Source: Tetrahymena thermophila SB210 (Eukaryota > Ciliophora > Oligohymenophorea > Hymenostomatida > Tetrahymenidae). From it: a stretch of 64,000 nt of DNA. A program made the translations under genes and the position numbers. The notes under the pieces were generated by a model. It made no database searches and was not told the DNA's origin. It worked only from the letters and a program-made list of their open reading frames with translations. The DNA lies in NCBI RefSeq assembly GCF_000189635.1, contig NW_002476178.1:62001-126000 (forward strand). The letters run 5' to 3'. Position 1 is the stretch's first letter. The number at the start of each line of letters is the position of its first letter. Shown piece after piece: positions 24,060 through 39,206 of this stretch.

Positions 24060-26047
24060 ATGAATAATCAACCTCCTACAACTAGTAAGTAGAGCTTATT
24101 AGGGTAGCTAAATTTTTATGAAAATGATGCAGCATTTTTTATGCTTGCAGCTTATTTTTGTATGATATTATGTATTCAAAATATTGAAATCATCATTTTC
24201 ATTAATAAAATGAAATAAGGGATAAATCTTCAAAAGAAGGCGAGATAATTAGGGAGGTTTGGTAAGATAATCTAGAGAAAGAATTCTTGTTGATTTAAGA
24301 TCTCGCTGAAGAATGTCAATTTGTCGCTTTAGTAATTAATTTTCCTTGTCTTCTATCACATTGTTTTCATATTTTATGCTAATCTTTCATCATAAAAATA
24401 CGATGTTGCTATTCATCTGTTTAAATTAAATTGAAGCATATATACAAATTTATTTTGATAGACCATTTAAGAAGCGATTTCAATATTTATTTCAGGTTAA
24501 ACTAGCTAAAAAACATTTTATTTTGCTTATTTTAAGTAAAAATGATATCTTAATTTGTGAAATATTAGCTAAGATATTACAATGCTTTACTGATGAATCA
24601 GATTAAAAATAAAAATGAAAACAAACTATCTTTTTATTATAATTCACATTTATTATTTTTTAAAATTAGGATACAGAATTTCCAGGTGTTCTTTATCAAA
24701 CAGTAATAAATTATAATTTTTTTTAATTGTATTTAATTGAAAATGATTTTAGTAAAATATATATTAAAAATAATTTAAAGAAGTCATAAAAAAACATATA
24801 AACAACTAAAAAATAATAGAATTTTTTAGAATAAAATTTAAAATAATTAATAAATAATTAAATAATTATAATTTATAATAAATTAAGGCTTAGACAGAAT
24901 ACCTTAAAATCAAACAGAATGCAGATAATTTGAATACAATTTAAATCGGCTTAACTTTTGCTAAAAGTGATGGTACTTATCCTTCAGCATGTACTTTTCA
25001 ATTTAACTTTGCATTCAATAAAGAGTAATCAATCAATAATTTATTTATACTAAGAAATCAAAAATAAAATGAATTTTAATTTTGGAACAATCACAACTCA
25101 ATATTATATATATTTTGTGTTGAATTTATTTACATTTTAAATACTTAAAACCTAAATTTCAAATGAACCTTTTTTGCCAACTAATTAATATTACTTTTGT
25201 TCATAAAAGCAAGGATTCATGCAATAAGGAAGCAATTAAGTTTTTAGAGGAATCTGGAATTCAGTTCAAAGACCATGCTAGAAGGGGTATACAACCAGCC
25301 GATTTTGCAGAATTAATGTATAGCAGTGGTTTGTTGTTTAATGAAGATATTTGTTGGGTTACTTTCCATGGTGGTTTTGATTACTGCTATTTCTTGAAGA
25401 CTTTAATTGATTAAAAGTTACCTAATACATGCAAGGAATTCTATGAATAATAGCACCATTACTTCCCTCTTTCAATAGATGTCAAACTCATTATATAAGA
25501 AATTGATGGATTCAAATACCTTGGTTTAGAGAAACTCTCAAAGAGCTTAGATGTATATTTATTTTATTTTTCTATATTATAAATTGAATTTGAAATTATA
25601 ATCCTGTAAATTTATTTCTTAAGAAAATAAATAAAAATAATTTTATATCAGCTTGAAAGAATTGGACCTTAGCACTAGGCAGGTAGTGATAGTTTGATGA
25701 CAATGAAAGTTTATTTCAAATTAAAAGAAAGAGAAAAAATAAACTTTGATAGCATTAAAAATCAAATTTTTGGATTGAGCGAATATGAAGATGAAAGACA
25801 ATTAAACAGCCAATCATAATAATACTACGAGTAGTAATAATATTAAAGTATTTTCAATTAAGACTATATGGCAGGATAATACTATTACTAGAACCTATAA
25901 GGCCCAGTTATGAATGAATTATTTGCAAATGAATACTCATAAATGGGAGTTTAAGGATCAATGTTTGTAAGAAATTATTCAAACAATACATTCCCTAACA
26001 ATGAATAGAGAGGAGGCTAACCTAGAAGAACTCCTTCTCAAAGATGA
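24060..26047 (+). CDS. CAF1: CCR4-NOT deadenylase subunit CAF1/POP2 (CNOT7-like)
   Basis: Exons spell a DEDD-type 3' exoribonuclease. EIIREVWQDNLEKEFLLIQD begins the conserved domain. DTEFPGVLYQT carries the first catalytic Asp-Glu (a small exon near 24670-24702, joined in phase after ...CQFVAL). Then come NADNLNTIQIGLTFAKSDGT, GIQFKDHARRGIQPADFAEL, VTFHGGFDYCYFLKTL (third acidic residue) and QAGSDSLMT (fourth). The enzyme shortens mRNA poly(A) tails as part of CCR4-NOT in the cytoplasm. The first exon starts MNNQPPTT; its exact donor (24085 or slightly later) is uncertain. A tail of about 85 residues rich in Gln/Tyr/Asn follows the nuclease domain and ends at TGA 26045-26047; the minimal family lacks such a tail. 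Confidence 0.87.
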
Positions 26048-26834
26048 AAAATGAATGAGAAATTGGAAATTAAAAATTCTAAATTTCAAAAAATTAACCA
26101 TTCAAATCTTACTCAAAAAATTGCTTGTATTTTAAAATTAATAAACATTTTTATTTGATTACAAGCAAAAGCAAAATGAATTTCATCAATATATCAAATA
26201 CTACTCAAATGGCTTGATTCTATGTATAGCTAAACTATTAAATATAAATACACTGAGCAAGAAAATATATTGTACGCCTCTATATATATATAAAGTAAAC
26301 CTCTCTTTAAAATAGGTTTTTTCAATTCCAATTCAACGTATTTATTTACTACTATAATTAATTAATTAGATTTTTATTTAATATTGATTTATTTACTCAG
26401 TTACTTACTGAATTTTTATATTTTTTGATATTTAATTACTAATCTAATATTTAAATTAAAATATATTTTTTTTATAATTTGATAAATTCATTAATTTTAT
26501 TTGTAAAAAAAATATTTAAAATTTCAAACTTATTCTCAAAAATATTTTTCACTATTGATTTAAGTCATCTTAATATACTATATTAAACAATTAATAATTT
26601 TTAGATAAATCATATTTTTTATGATTAAAAATAAAAATTTAATCTAATATTAAAAACAAAAAATGTTAAATACTTTATTAACATGCAATAAAACTAAATT
26701 TACAGTAAAATTTATTTGAATAATTTTAAATACATTTAAATATAATTATGTTTAAATTGATTAAAATTTTGATGTTTACATATTTGTTTTTTAGTATTAA
26801 TTAATATTTGTTTATTAAAAGTAGATTTTTATAT
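26048..26834. other. Convergent intergenic region, nothing recognised
   Basis: Spacer between two gene 3' ends. It contains a short TATATATATATA run near 26280. Poly(A)/T-rich blocks are expected for 3' flanks; nothing else was seen. Confidence 0.6.
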
Positions 26835-29446
26835 TCATGCATTTTCTTATGTTTTTAAAGCTAGATCATTATTGTTTATTGAAAGAAAGGTTTAAGGAAT
26901 GTTTCGATTGGTCTCGGTAGTAAATTAAGGCTAGATGTTAAATGAAGATGTTTCCTCTTTTTCTTTTTCATCTGTAATTTCGCTTAGATATATCTCATTA
27001 GATTGAATAAAATCTGGGTTTGTTAGGCTGAAATGCTTCAATTTTTAAGATAATAAATAATTAATATTAAATAAAGTGTTGATGAAAAATTAAAGTTACC
27101 GGTGAGTTATTTTTTTATTTTTTTTCTATTCTATTTAATCTTTGGCAGTACTCAAGAAGCAAAGAGTTATTAGATATAATTTTAGTATTATAGCGTATAT
27201 TTTGATTGAAAATTAAATATTCTGGTGTGTGAAAAGAGAAATTTTTTTATTTTATAAAATTTTCAGGTTTTAAATTAGAGCTTGATTTTTGTAATTTAAA
27301 TTTTTCACTAAATCTTTTAGCTTTTTTATTAGACAAGTTTTTGATGTCTTTGAAAATTTCGAATTCATAAACAAATTAATTTTCGCTTTAAATAAGCTTC
27401 TTTTCTGGCAGACTATTATTAGGTCCTATTTGTGAAATATAATACCTGATGCATTCTTTTTAAATTTCTTTCACAATTTATTCTTCTCTAAATCCACTCT
27501 AATTTATTACTTTTTCAGATGAAATTTCATCTTGATTATCTCTTTTGCTGCTATCAATTCCTTTGAATTAAAAGCTTATTGAATCATAAAGAAAACTTTA
27601 TTTATTTTAAATCACTAACGAAATAGTACTACTATCAGTATTACACTATTTTTATAAAAGATTATTAAAAATTTTTACCAATTTAACAAAAATTACATTT
27701 TAAAAGGAATTTATTCTTTGGATATTAAATTTCTGATTCCATTATTCTTAATTATGAGCACATTGGTGCTGATTTTATTCATTTATCAAGCTTAAAAGGT
27801 AAAAAATTGTCGTTTTAATTTTTTGTAGATCATTAGTAATAATTGTCTATAAAGTTTAAGAGTCTATTTCAATTTTAAGAGTCGGATAAATATTTTTGAT
27901 AAGATCAACTAAATTCTTCATACTAATTTTATTGTAGGTAATTTACTAAATAGTGTCTTTTTAAATTATTTATTTGATATATTCTTCTATACTTGTTAGG
28001 GAGATGTATTACTATATTATTTTTTATTTAGCTGACCAAAAGTTGTTTATCTATAAATAGTTACTAATCTCCATGCTTTTTATTTTATTACTAATAGTTG
28101 AGATCATAAAGAGAGATTTTAGTATATTTATTTCCTTTTTTAAACATTTTATATTATCTTCATCAATCCTATCATTGAATGTTATAATTAAATAAGGTTC
28201 ATCCTGGAAAAGAAGTCCGATTTTCATTTTTATTCTTATGACTTATTTTTATTTTTCATAGAAACCAATCAGTTCTTCTCCAATTTATTTCATCGATTAT
28301 TGTTTATTGTTAGTAATTTTATAATATTTTTAAATTAAATATTCTTTCAATGAGATGAAATCCACAGAATTCGCAGTTGTTCGAGTTGAATTAAGCCTAC
28401 TATTTCTCTTTTCAGATTAAAGTTTCACATTCATCAAGAATTATCTGAATAAATCATCACTTTGGTGAATATTAAATCTTCTTGCATATTCATTACACTC
28501 TATGGAAATAATTTAATTAAAATATGAATTGGCATCGGATACAAATATAATTTTTGCTGATATAAAGATTATTAAAGCAAATATTTACCATGAAGACTGA
28601 TATTACAAGTTCTAGGTTCAAATTTTGTGATTATAATGTTATTTTAAAATAGCTTGTCTATTGCACTATACCACGAATCAATACTTCTTTGATTAATAAA
28701 GGTTTATCGTGCAAACAAATAATAAATGTATTTAGTAAGTATATTAATAAAAGCAACTTGAAAGAAATCAAGGTAGTTTTAAACAGGAGGTTTGCAAATA
28801 TACATGATAATTCCTTAGCTCACTAAGACACTTATTGTATCGAAAATAAAAGACTTACTCCCTAAAAGAAAAATTGATCCTACTGTCTATGTAATTAATA
28901 ATGAAAAATTATTAATTACATTATAATTTCATAATAAATTAAAAATATTTACTTATCCATTCATAAAAGCTCTCCATATAGGCATGTCAGAATAAACAAC
29001 ATAAGTTGATAGAAAGTAGCAGCAAAACGACTACATTACTAAATTGTATAAAGGAAGCAGTTTTTAATGGAATTTACCCAAAATACCTAGTAGAATGACT
29101 AAGCATGAAAAAACTATAAGAGAAATATTAATTCCATTAATACTTAAATATATTACAAGCTAGCAAAAATAAAGGAAGGCAGTTGTGATAATTAAATAGC
29201 TTTTCTAATTTTAGATGAAAAATGTGTTAATTATTTAAATATATTCCCATTTGGTATGCTTAATTCCACTATTTATTATTTTTTAATAGCAAATAAAAGT
29301 AGAGTTTAGTCATGTTGTGATGAATATTATTTTAGAAGTAAGTAATAAAAATTTACTAGCTTATGATCAACTTTGCCAAATTCGCCTTCTAAGTGTTTGT
29401 TGTTGAAAGTCAAAGTAAATTTATTGAGTTATTGAAGGCTATTCAT
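26835..29446 (-). CDS. Multi-pass membrane protein resembling a degenerate histidine kinase
   Basis: Starts MNSLQQLNKFTLTFNNK at 29446, with introns near 29335-29370, 28870-28925, 28510-28590, 27640-27690 and 27040-27105. Exon 2 onward holds hydrophobic helices: SYLIITTAFLYFCQLVIYLS, SLIVFSCLVILLGIL, FCCYFLSTYVVYS, TVGSIFLLG, FINILTKYIYYLF. Next comes a PAS-like stretch (about FEPRTCNISLHE to FLMNVKL), then LIITFNDRIDEDN and KSLFMISTISNKIKS, which lines up with the DHp box 'FxASxSHELRTPL' but has Asn for the phospho-accepting His. ITNDLQKIKTTIFYLLSLI fits the ATPase N-box position without its Asn residues, and IGPNNSLPEKK fits a broken G2 box. So it is probably a catalytically dead sensor of the histidine-kinase fold. 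No receiver domain is seen before TGA at 26835-26837. The gene is firm; the family call is inference. Confidence 0.6.
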
Positions 29447-30535
29447 ATTTAAGAAATCTAATTTTTATATTATTTGATATATTGTTTTTATTCTTTTCTT
29501 TATAGATTAAATGTTTTTTAATCCTCTTAATCTTATACTAACAATTTTTGATGTAAATCTTAGTGCAAATACTTTAAAAATTTAGGTAAAAATTTTAAGC
29601 TTTTTTATTAGTTATTTTTGAATGAAATTTAATTTGAGTATGAACTATCACTAATAATACTTAGTAAAAATTTATATATTATACAAAATAAGCCATGAGT
29701 AATGATTAAAAATATAAGTTTGTAGTAACGTAGCAAAATAAATTTTCATGTTCCAATATTTTAAGCAAACTGCATAAGTTAAATATATTATTAATTTAGC
29801 TTTCTTCTTAATTGAGTAAATGATGGTTCTATATTAAAATTTAGTCGATTTTTTAAACAATATTTGAATTATATATTATTACCACAAATAAAAATACAAT
29901 TTTTATAAATTTAACTAGTAACTTCACCAATATGAATCATAACTTTCTACTAAATTGGAATATAATTTTTTAATTAATTTTTTTGCAAATAATTCAAACA
30001 AAAATATAAAAATATCGTCATTTTCCTAGTAAACAGATCTATAAGTATTAATTAAGAATTAAATTTTGATCTAAATAAATTAATCTGTTCAAAAATATCA
30101 TAATTTTCTATTAAAAATGTTTTTTATGAATTAATTTAATCTTTCTAACAAATTTATAAATTATTTTGGTAAAATTATTTTAGTACTTTTTTAAATTAGA
30201 AATGAACAACTGCAATATTTTAATTACTTAATAATATTTAAAAATATTTTTTTAAATCAAATTAAATAAATAATTGATTTTTGATTAAGTGAATTAGATA
30301 ATTATTGATTTATTATAACAATTCTAAGATATTAAATTATGAATTGAAAATAAAATTTTTGTTTGGAATTTACATTTGAATGTCAAAAATATATGTTCAG
30401 TATAAAATATTAGGAAAATAAAAGAGAATAAGATATTAAAGATAGTAATTTATTTATAAATTGAAAGAGAATTAAAAATTTTATTTATTGTTGATTCGTT
30501 TGGTTATTAAATAGTTGATTCAATGTCATTCATAT
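29447..30535. other. Intergenic region, nothing recognised
   Basis: About 1.1 kb AT-rich spacer between two minus-strand genes. It should hold the promoter of the histidine-kinase-like gene. No ORF or repeat was recognised. Confidence 0.55.
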
Positions 30536-32407
<1,872 letters not shown>

Positions 32408-33720
32408 CCCAAACAGCTTGCTTTGCTAATAACTATGGTTATTTTATTTATACTTCTGTTTTTATTTTGTACGCAAAAAATTAATAATAAACCAAATAAT
32501 TAATTTATAAGATTTTTATTAAATAAATGCTAGAACAATATCCAATAGCATTTCTTAATATTTTATTTAATAATTTTTTTGAGTTATTAGTCTTTTATGT
32601 GATAAGTAAAGAAATAGATCCTAATGGCATATTTTATTCTACTGCATATTTTCTATGAAGCAAGCAACCAAGTTGTTTTAGTAGCCCTTTTAAGATTAGA
32701 ATAAATTAATAATTACAAAATAAGTTAAGTTATAAATTCTTATTAATTTTTTTGAAATCTATTTTTTATCACTTATATTTATTTTATTTTGTTTAGTATG
32801 CCAAAAAATTCCGATTTTAATAAAATAAATAAACATATTAGTTAAAAAATAAACATAATTTATTTTTATATTTTTTAGAGTAATTTATTAATCGAAAAGC
32901 TTATTTTTAATTGCTTAAATTTTTTATAATGTTTTTTTTTTTTTGAGTGAAAATATAAAATTTAAGCAGCGTTAATAAAGATTTATCTTACACTGCATTA
33001 ATTTTATTTTGAATGGTACCAAATCCTTCAAATAAATTAAGTAATAAATCCATCAAAAGCCCATTCAAGTGCGCAAATTGTTTCAGTGCGAATTCTGATT
33101 TTTATATATAAAATGAAATAAACTTTTTTTACATATTTATTATATTAAAAACATTATTGATCATGCTAATTGATTTGTTGTTGATCTGAATTATTTTTTA
33201 ATGAATGATATATAAATACGCATTAAACTAAAGTAGTTAAAACATAATTTTGCATTCCTAATAAATAAGTTAGCGATCTAATTTTTTAAATATATAAATA
33301 AAATATTTAGGTAAAATTTAGATTTATAATTTTTTGTCAACTGAATTAAATTTCTTTTAGTATTTATTTATTTATATTCAAAACATGTAAACTAAAAATA
33401 ATTAATAGCGATTTACTTCCTTTTAACATAATTTTTAAAGCTACTGTAACTTAGAGGAATGCTTAAAATCAACACTTTAATAAAAATAAAGAGTGGTATT
33501 AAGTAGATTTTAATTTACTATGTTCAGTCAAAATGCCTAAAAACTTTAAAAAATTGAAAAAAAATCAATAGAATAGTAGAAGTCTTTTAACATTTTAATA
33601 TAATAAAAATAATCTGAAAAAAAAAAAAAATTACAAATTATAAAGTAAAAAATTCATTTATTTACTTTTTTATTTATTTTTGTAAATTTATTCTACTTTT
33701 ACTTACTTTAACTTGATAAA
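32408..33720. other. Divergent intergenic region with one GCGCAAATT motif
   Basis: About 1.3 kb between two head-to-head genes, so it contains both promoters. A GCGCAAATT motif identical to the Pol kappa promoter pair is at 33071-33079. A TTTTTTTTTTTT run near 32931-32944 and an A-run near 33618-33630 are also present. Nothing else was recognised. Confidence 0.55.
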
Positions 33721-35651
33721 ATGAAGGATGAAGATTACAATAAACTTATAGAAGAAATAAATACTTCTTTAAATTTTAGTAAAACTGTAATAGAGAAAAT
33801 GAAAACTCCATAATTCGAATTCATTTTCAGAGATATTGAATTGAAATTGCAATAATTCCAAATAATCGAAGACAATCTTAAGAGTAAATAATCTTAGATG
33901 GAGTTTTACAGCAGTAATCCATAATAACCTGATGGATTAGATACTGAAAAAACAAATAACTTTAACAGTATCTAGATTAATTCAATTGATAATAGAGAAA
34001 AATCTAAAAATTCTGTTCAATTGGAGCAAATTCTAAATAAATATTTTTAAAAAAACACTTATAATTAAAATCAAGCTTTTAATTATTGCTAAGAAGTATA
34101 GAAATTCAATATCAAAACAAAAATACCTATTTCTAGTATATCTGAAGCGCTTGAAAAAGAGGAAGAAGAAGAGTCTAATAGATAAGCAACGCCAAATAAT
34201 TAATATCTTTATTACTTTTGTCAGATTTCAGGTTAAAATAACTCTTTAACATCAGATAATTAATAAACAAATAAACCACCCTCTTCTATTCACTCATAAA
34301 AATATATTCAAGAATTAAATTAAAATGAGTTTTCTTGTGAAATTAATACTACACTAGAATTGCTAAATGTAGAAGAAAAATTAAAACTTAATGATAATAA
34401 AAGCTTAAATGAAAGTGAAAGAAATAAAACTGTATTATAAATATAGCAGACTAAGAAATATTAATCCACTGCTTCAGAAAGTTAATTTGAAGAAGAATTT
34501 GATGGAATTTCTCTTAATACATCAGATATATAGACCAACCAACAATTTCAAAAATAGCAAACAATAAATTCTGAAACCACACATATGACAAACAAGTAAC
34601 AAGTAATGATTCCAAGTAGTAGTTACTTATAAAGCCACTAAACTTAACCTTATCTTATAGACATTAACTCATTAGACGACTAAAATAGCGATGAAAGTTT
34701 AGTTTCATTTTATGATGAAAAAGCAGAGATGAGCTCTTCTGTTTTCGAAGTTTAAAATTCAAAACTTTTGCAAAATTTTTTTGAAGAAGATGTTACATCA
34801 AAATTACAACAGTAACTTAGCTATCCTATTGATGTATAAAATCCTATTTTTGATTGCGAAAGTTTAATGAATAACCAAAATGAAGACATGTAACAAATTC
34901 TTTCTCCTCTGTATTCAAATAATTATTTTATTGATTAATAAAATTTCCATCAACTAAACGTCAATAATATCTAAAGCGAAGAAATGTAAATAAATTAGAA
35001 ATAAGTAGTTCACTTTTAAAGTGATAATAACTATTATGATGAGACCAAAATTATTTAACTTGAAAACGAACTTGAGTAAATAAATAAGAAAATAATTAAT
35101 CGTTAATCTTAAAATTCAATTTCTAATAATTCATCTTAGCTAAAAACAACTAAGCCTACTCATTCACGGATTAAATCAAGCTAGATATCTACATAAGAAA
35201 CAGAGCTTTCACAATCAAAAATTAGAAAAAATTCCTAAACTCTACTTAAAGACTTTAGTAAATCAAACCAAAAAATTAGCAATTAGAGACTAAGTTTACA
35301 ATTACTTTAAGAACCAGTAATTAAATCACATGAAACTCATTAATTATATAAAAAAAGCATAAAAGAATTTAAATAAATTAAAACTAAAAAAGGCTAAGAA
35401 ACATTAAAATTAAATTTAGAACCTATCGAATAGAAAAATTTCAAAAAAACTAGTCTATAAGTAATATTTATTATGATGATTTACATTATTTAAACATTTT
35501 TTAGATTAATTTGATAGGAATTCACAGTTATGGCATTCAAGAATTCGACAAGGGACTAAGAACTAAACGTAATTTAGATTTTAATGATAGTCATTTAATG
35601 AATTTTTCTTATTAAAATAGAAACAAAAGATATTAATAAAAAGTCTATTGA
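33721..35651 (+). CDS. Unrecognised Gln/Asn/Ser-rich protein (628 residues)
   Basis: Starts MKDEDYNKLIEEINTSLN and is open, under the ciliate code, to 35460. A 44-bp intron (35461-35504) restores the frame and the last exon (INLIGIHSYGIQEFDKGL...) ends at TGA 35649-35651; the spliced length is an exact multiple of three. The N-terminal 60 residues look helical (KTPQFEFIFRDIELKLQQFQ). The rest is low-complexity Gln/Asn/Ser/Glu with many potential phosphosites and acidic patches (EALEKEEEEESNRQ). A short coiled segment is at IIQLENELEQINKKIINRQ. No known domain, signal peptide or membrane segment is visible. Function unknown; composition suggests a disordered regulatory or scaffold protein. Confidence 0.7.
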
Positions 35652-35929
35652 ATTTCCATAACATTAAAATAATTAAAAAAAATTTTTAATTTTATAAAAA
35701 TGATATAAATAACTATTTATAAATTTATTATTATTTTATTTTACTTCAAAATATCATTTGTATTAATAGAAAAGAAATAAAAATAATAATAATCATATAT
35801 TTATTTTCTATATTTATGTTAGTAAAAATATCAAAAATTTATTATTTTAATTTTTAAGTCTATACTGTCTCTCATATTTTTTGATTAATTTAATTCATTA
35901 GTTTAAATATTGTCTTTCTTTTTTAGTTT

Positions 35930-38900
35930 TTCCCTACTCTTCTATCTATAAAGTAATATTTCAAAAACAAGATACCATATCTACTCTATAATAAAAATAA
36001 TTGTAGTATAAAGATGATTTTCTGATAATTAGTAGATAAGAAGAAAATAATGAAAATTAAACATTTTTACTCCCTTCTTATTCAAGTGTACCTATGGTAT
36101 TATTTTTGTTTTTTTTATATATTACTTATTTTAATATTGTTTTTACTAGAAATAAATTTAAAAAATATAATCCATTAACAAAAATAAATGTTTAATGACT
36201 CAAAAGTAGTATCAAATTAAATTTAACTTATCTTAGACTGCTAGAAAATATTTAATTTGAATCTATAAAGTAAATTTATGATGTTTAATTTGATTGTTAT
36301 CTTGATATAAATTTAATGAATTTACTAAAATTTGAAAAAAATGATTTGGCTTCTAATTTACTTTAATCATGCAATACTAATTATTGTATCTTATAAAAAA
36401 AATAAATATTGAAAAAGTAAACAACATATTTATCAAATAATTTTTTATCAAAGAACTATAAAAAATATAGAATTTCCTAAATTATATATGTCTGAAGTAA
36501 TCTTTTTAGCAGATTTGCTTATGAAATTAAACAATTTGTATAAAATATTTAGTAAACTTTGCTTGAATCTAATGATGATGATAGGATGGAGAGAGTAGTT
36601 TCTCACCATATGGATATTATTTAAGAAGAAAGTTTTGTAGATGAAGAAGAGTAAAAGGTAGAATCAAATATAGAATCTATTTAAATACCATTAAGAAGAA
36701 AGAGTTCATCATCTCTTACTCTCGAAAACCCTTTTGTCTGTGTTTAAACATTATTCCTTAAAGCTATCATATTATTTATGTGAGATATCTCATTCATTAA
36801 AACAAATCTTTTATTATTTCTATTTTAATAATAATTAGGTACTTCTTTATTAATTTTTTTAAGTTTAAACTACCTTGGCAGATTTTGCTTTCTCTGATAC
36901 TTGTGGTTGATTTCGTATTTTTCAACACATATTCATAATTGTAAAAATATTAATTAATTATTAATTTATTTCTATCAATATAAATCAAGTATATTTATTT
37001 TTTTAAATCTATTTAGCAAGTTAATTGGTACTAAATGGACTATCAAAAGACCTTAGTCATCCATAATTGATATAATTCAAGTATAATTTAATCCAAATTT
37101 CTTAGTAACAGGGGATTAGTCTAATAATGTATATCTAGATATTGTAATATTTATTTTGAGTTTGCTAGTGCATTACCTATTTGCTTTGGCACATTTACTT
37201 ATTGTTATTTTTATATTGGAAGACTACTCATAAGTAAGATTTAATTTATATAAATTAAAAAGGTTTTTAAATTTTTAAATATTTCATAGATTTATCTAGA
37301 TTCCATAGGTATTAGCTTAAACATCATAAACTGCATAGGATTTTACCTTTGCTTTAAAGGTAATTAATCTCAATAAATTTTTCAATATTTTTTGGGAGAA
37401 ATAACATTATTTATTTTAAATATTTGCTAAAAAATACAAAATGTTTTAATTTTAAACATACATTCATTTTAAAATAATAGCTAAAAAAAATATTTAGAGA
37501 TAAAATTAAGTGATTCAATTAAGAATAATAAGCAATTCAACTAAAAGAACTACAATAGGTTAGTCTCTTGTTTCAAGAAATGCTAGCATAAATTGATATT
37601 GATATAATGTAAATAATAAATAATTTGTAGATAAAATTAGTATTTTAAAAGATTTATTTTTTATAAACGAATTAATTATCTGTATTATATATTTATTTTT
37701 AATCTATTTTATTTATAATTAAATAGAAGCTTCATTTTTATGTATTCTTTTTTGTGTGTGTTTATTGATAGATTTAACATTCTAGATTTGCAAAATAAAC
37801 ATCCTTTATCGCATAAGATTTTAAAAATAATATTGCATATGCATATAATTCATCACTAATCAAATTTTGAAATTGCATATTATTACGTCAATCTATATTT
37901 ATTAATACTACTTTCTTGTAATCTAAAACAATTATCTTAATTAGTAAAAGTGATGTATTCTATTATATCTTGTTAAACAATTTGCAAGAAAAAAATATAA
38001 ATCAAATTTACCTTTAGTAACTAGCAAAAAATTATTTTTGAGCAACAATTTGATAAGAAAAAATGAATAAAATATTGAAAAAAAAGTTTTAAAATATCAG
38101 TTAGAATCCCCATCAATGTAAAACTTTTAGTTTTTATATTATGATATAGGATAGATCATTTATTTACATCATTTATAAAAGGTGTTGATCAATAGATTTT
38201 AGGATTACTAGAAATAGGAAAAATAAAAAATGCAATAGAATTATATAATTAAAATATTCAAGTTATTAAGGAAAGCAACTTAATTGACTAAATGTACATT
38301 TTTAAGCAGATATTATAAAATGATTTAATTTTTATTTTATCTCTAAAGATTCAGTAAAGCCTAAGCTGTATAGAGCATAGAATTTTTAGATTGTATTAAG
38401 GAAACTACTGAATTAACTTAGCAGCAGTACGAATCATATATACTTAAGACAGTTTTACCTCTTAAAGGTTATGATTACAGTCAAAAAATGGCAAAATAAA
38501 TTTCCAACAAATAAATACAGCAAGTAAGGAATTATAAATTTGATTAAAACTCATTTTTAATTGCATAAATGTTTTATTTTTTTAATAGGAGATAATCTAA
38601 AAGCTAAAAATCCATGAACAAATGGTGAGTGGAAGAAAAAATTAAATCGGTAGCAAAGAAAATAGTAATTCGTAAAAAGTCATGCAATAAAGTTAGCTCA
38701 GCTAACTTCAATAAAGCTAATTGTAATAAAACAACTAAAATATAAGTGATAAAGATTTATTATAGAGTGACTAAAGCCATTTAATTTAGAAAGTTAGCCG
38801 TCAGAATTTAATGTAGCAAAGCTAAAACAAAAAAAACAATTAAAAATATATGAAGATAGCAACATTATGCTTTTTGGCCCTTTTTCTTATATATATCTAA

Positions 38901-39206
38901 AAAAAGTAAATAATATTTAAGAATGCATTTAAAATATTATAAAATTTAAATTTGTAAAATTAGATTTAATATTAGCAGTAAGTTGGTAGGAGTTCTCAAG
39001 ATTTTGTTAGGCTTACAATGATATTTTTTAGTTAAATTATTTATATTTTTAATATCAATCGTATGTATATAGTTATATAGAACACTAAGTAGCTGGCTTT
39101 TTAAAATTGTATTAACAAAATATTCCAACTATCTAAAATCATATTAATTTTATATTAAAATAATTATAAAATTCTCAAGAGTTATCTATAATAAATCAAT
39201 AATTGA
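35930..39206 (+). CDS. Unrecognised, heavily spliced multi-pass membrane protein
   Basis: A series of plus-strand segments with coding composition separated by AT-rich introns; both ends are uncertain. Visible pieces in order: QKQDTISTLQQKQLQYKDDF and SRQEENNENQTFLLPSYSSV (near 35953-36095); RFAYEIKQFVQNIQQTLLES through PLRRKSSSSLTLENPFVCV (36514-36750); a hydrophobic helix ILLSLILVVDFVFFNTYS (about 36885); GTKWTIKRPQSSIIDIIQV to DQSNNVYLD running into IVIFILSLLVHYLF and LLIVIFIL (37020-37222); SIGISLNIINCIGFYLCF (about 37300-37360). Then a 590-nt open block ends near 38066, then IGKIKNAIELYNQNIQVIKE, LTQQQYESYILKTVLPLKGY, and a Gln-rich tail with another hydrophobic stretch IATLCFLALFLIYI (about 38850). 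The last block is open for over 600 nt to TGA 39204-39206. It may be one gene or two. Channel- or transporter-like topology is only a guess. Confidence 0.42.
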
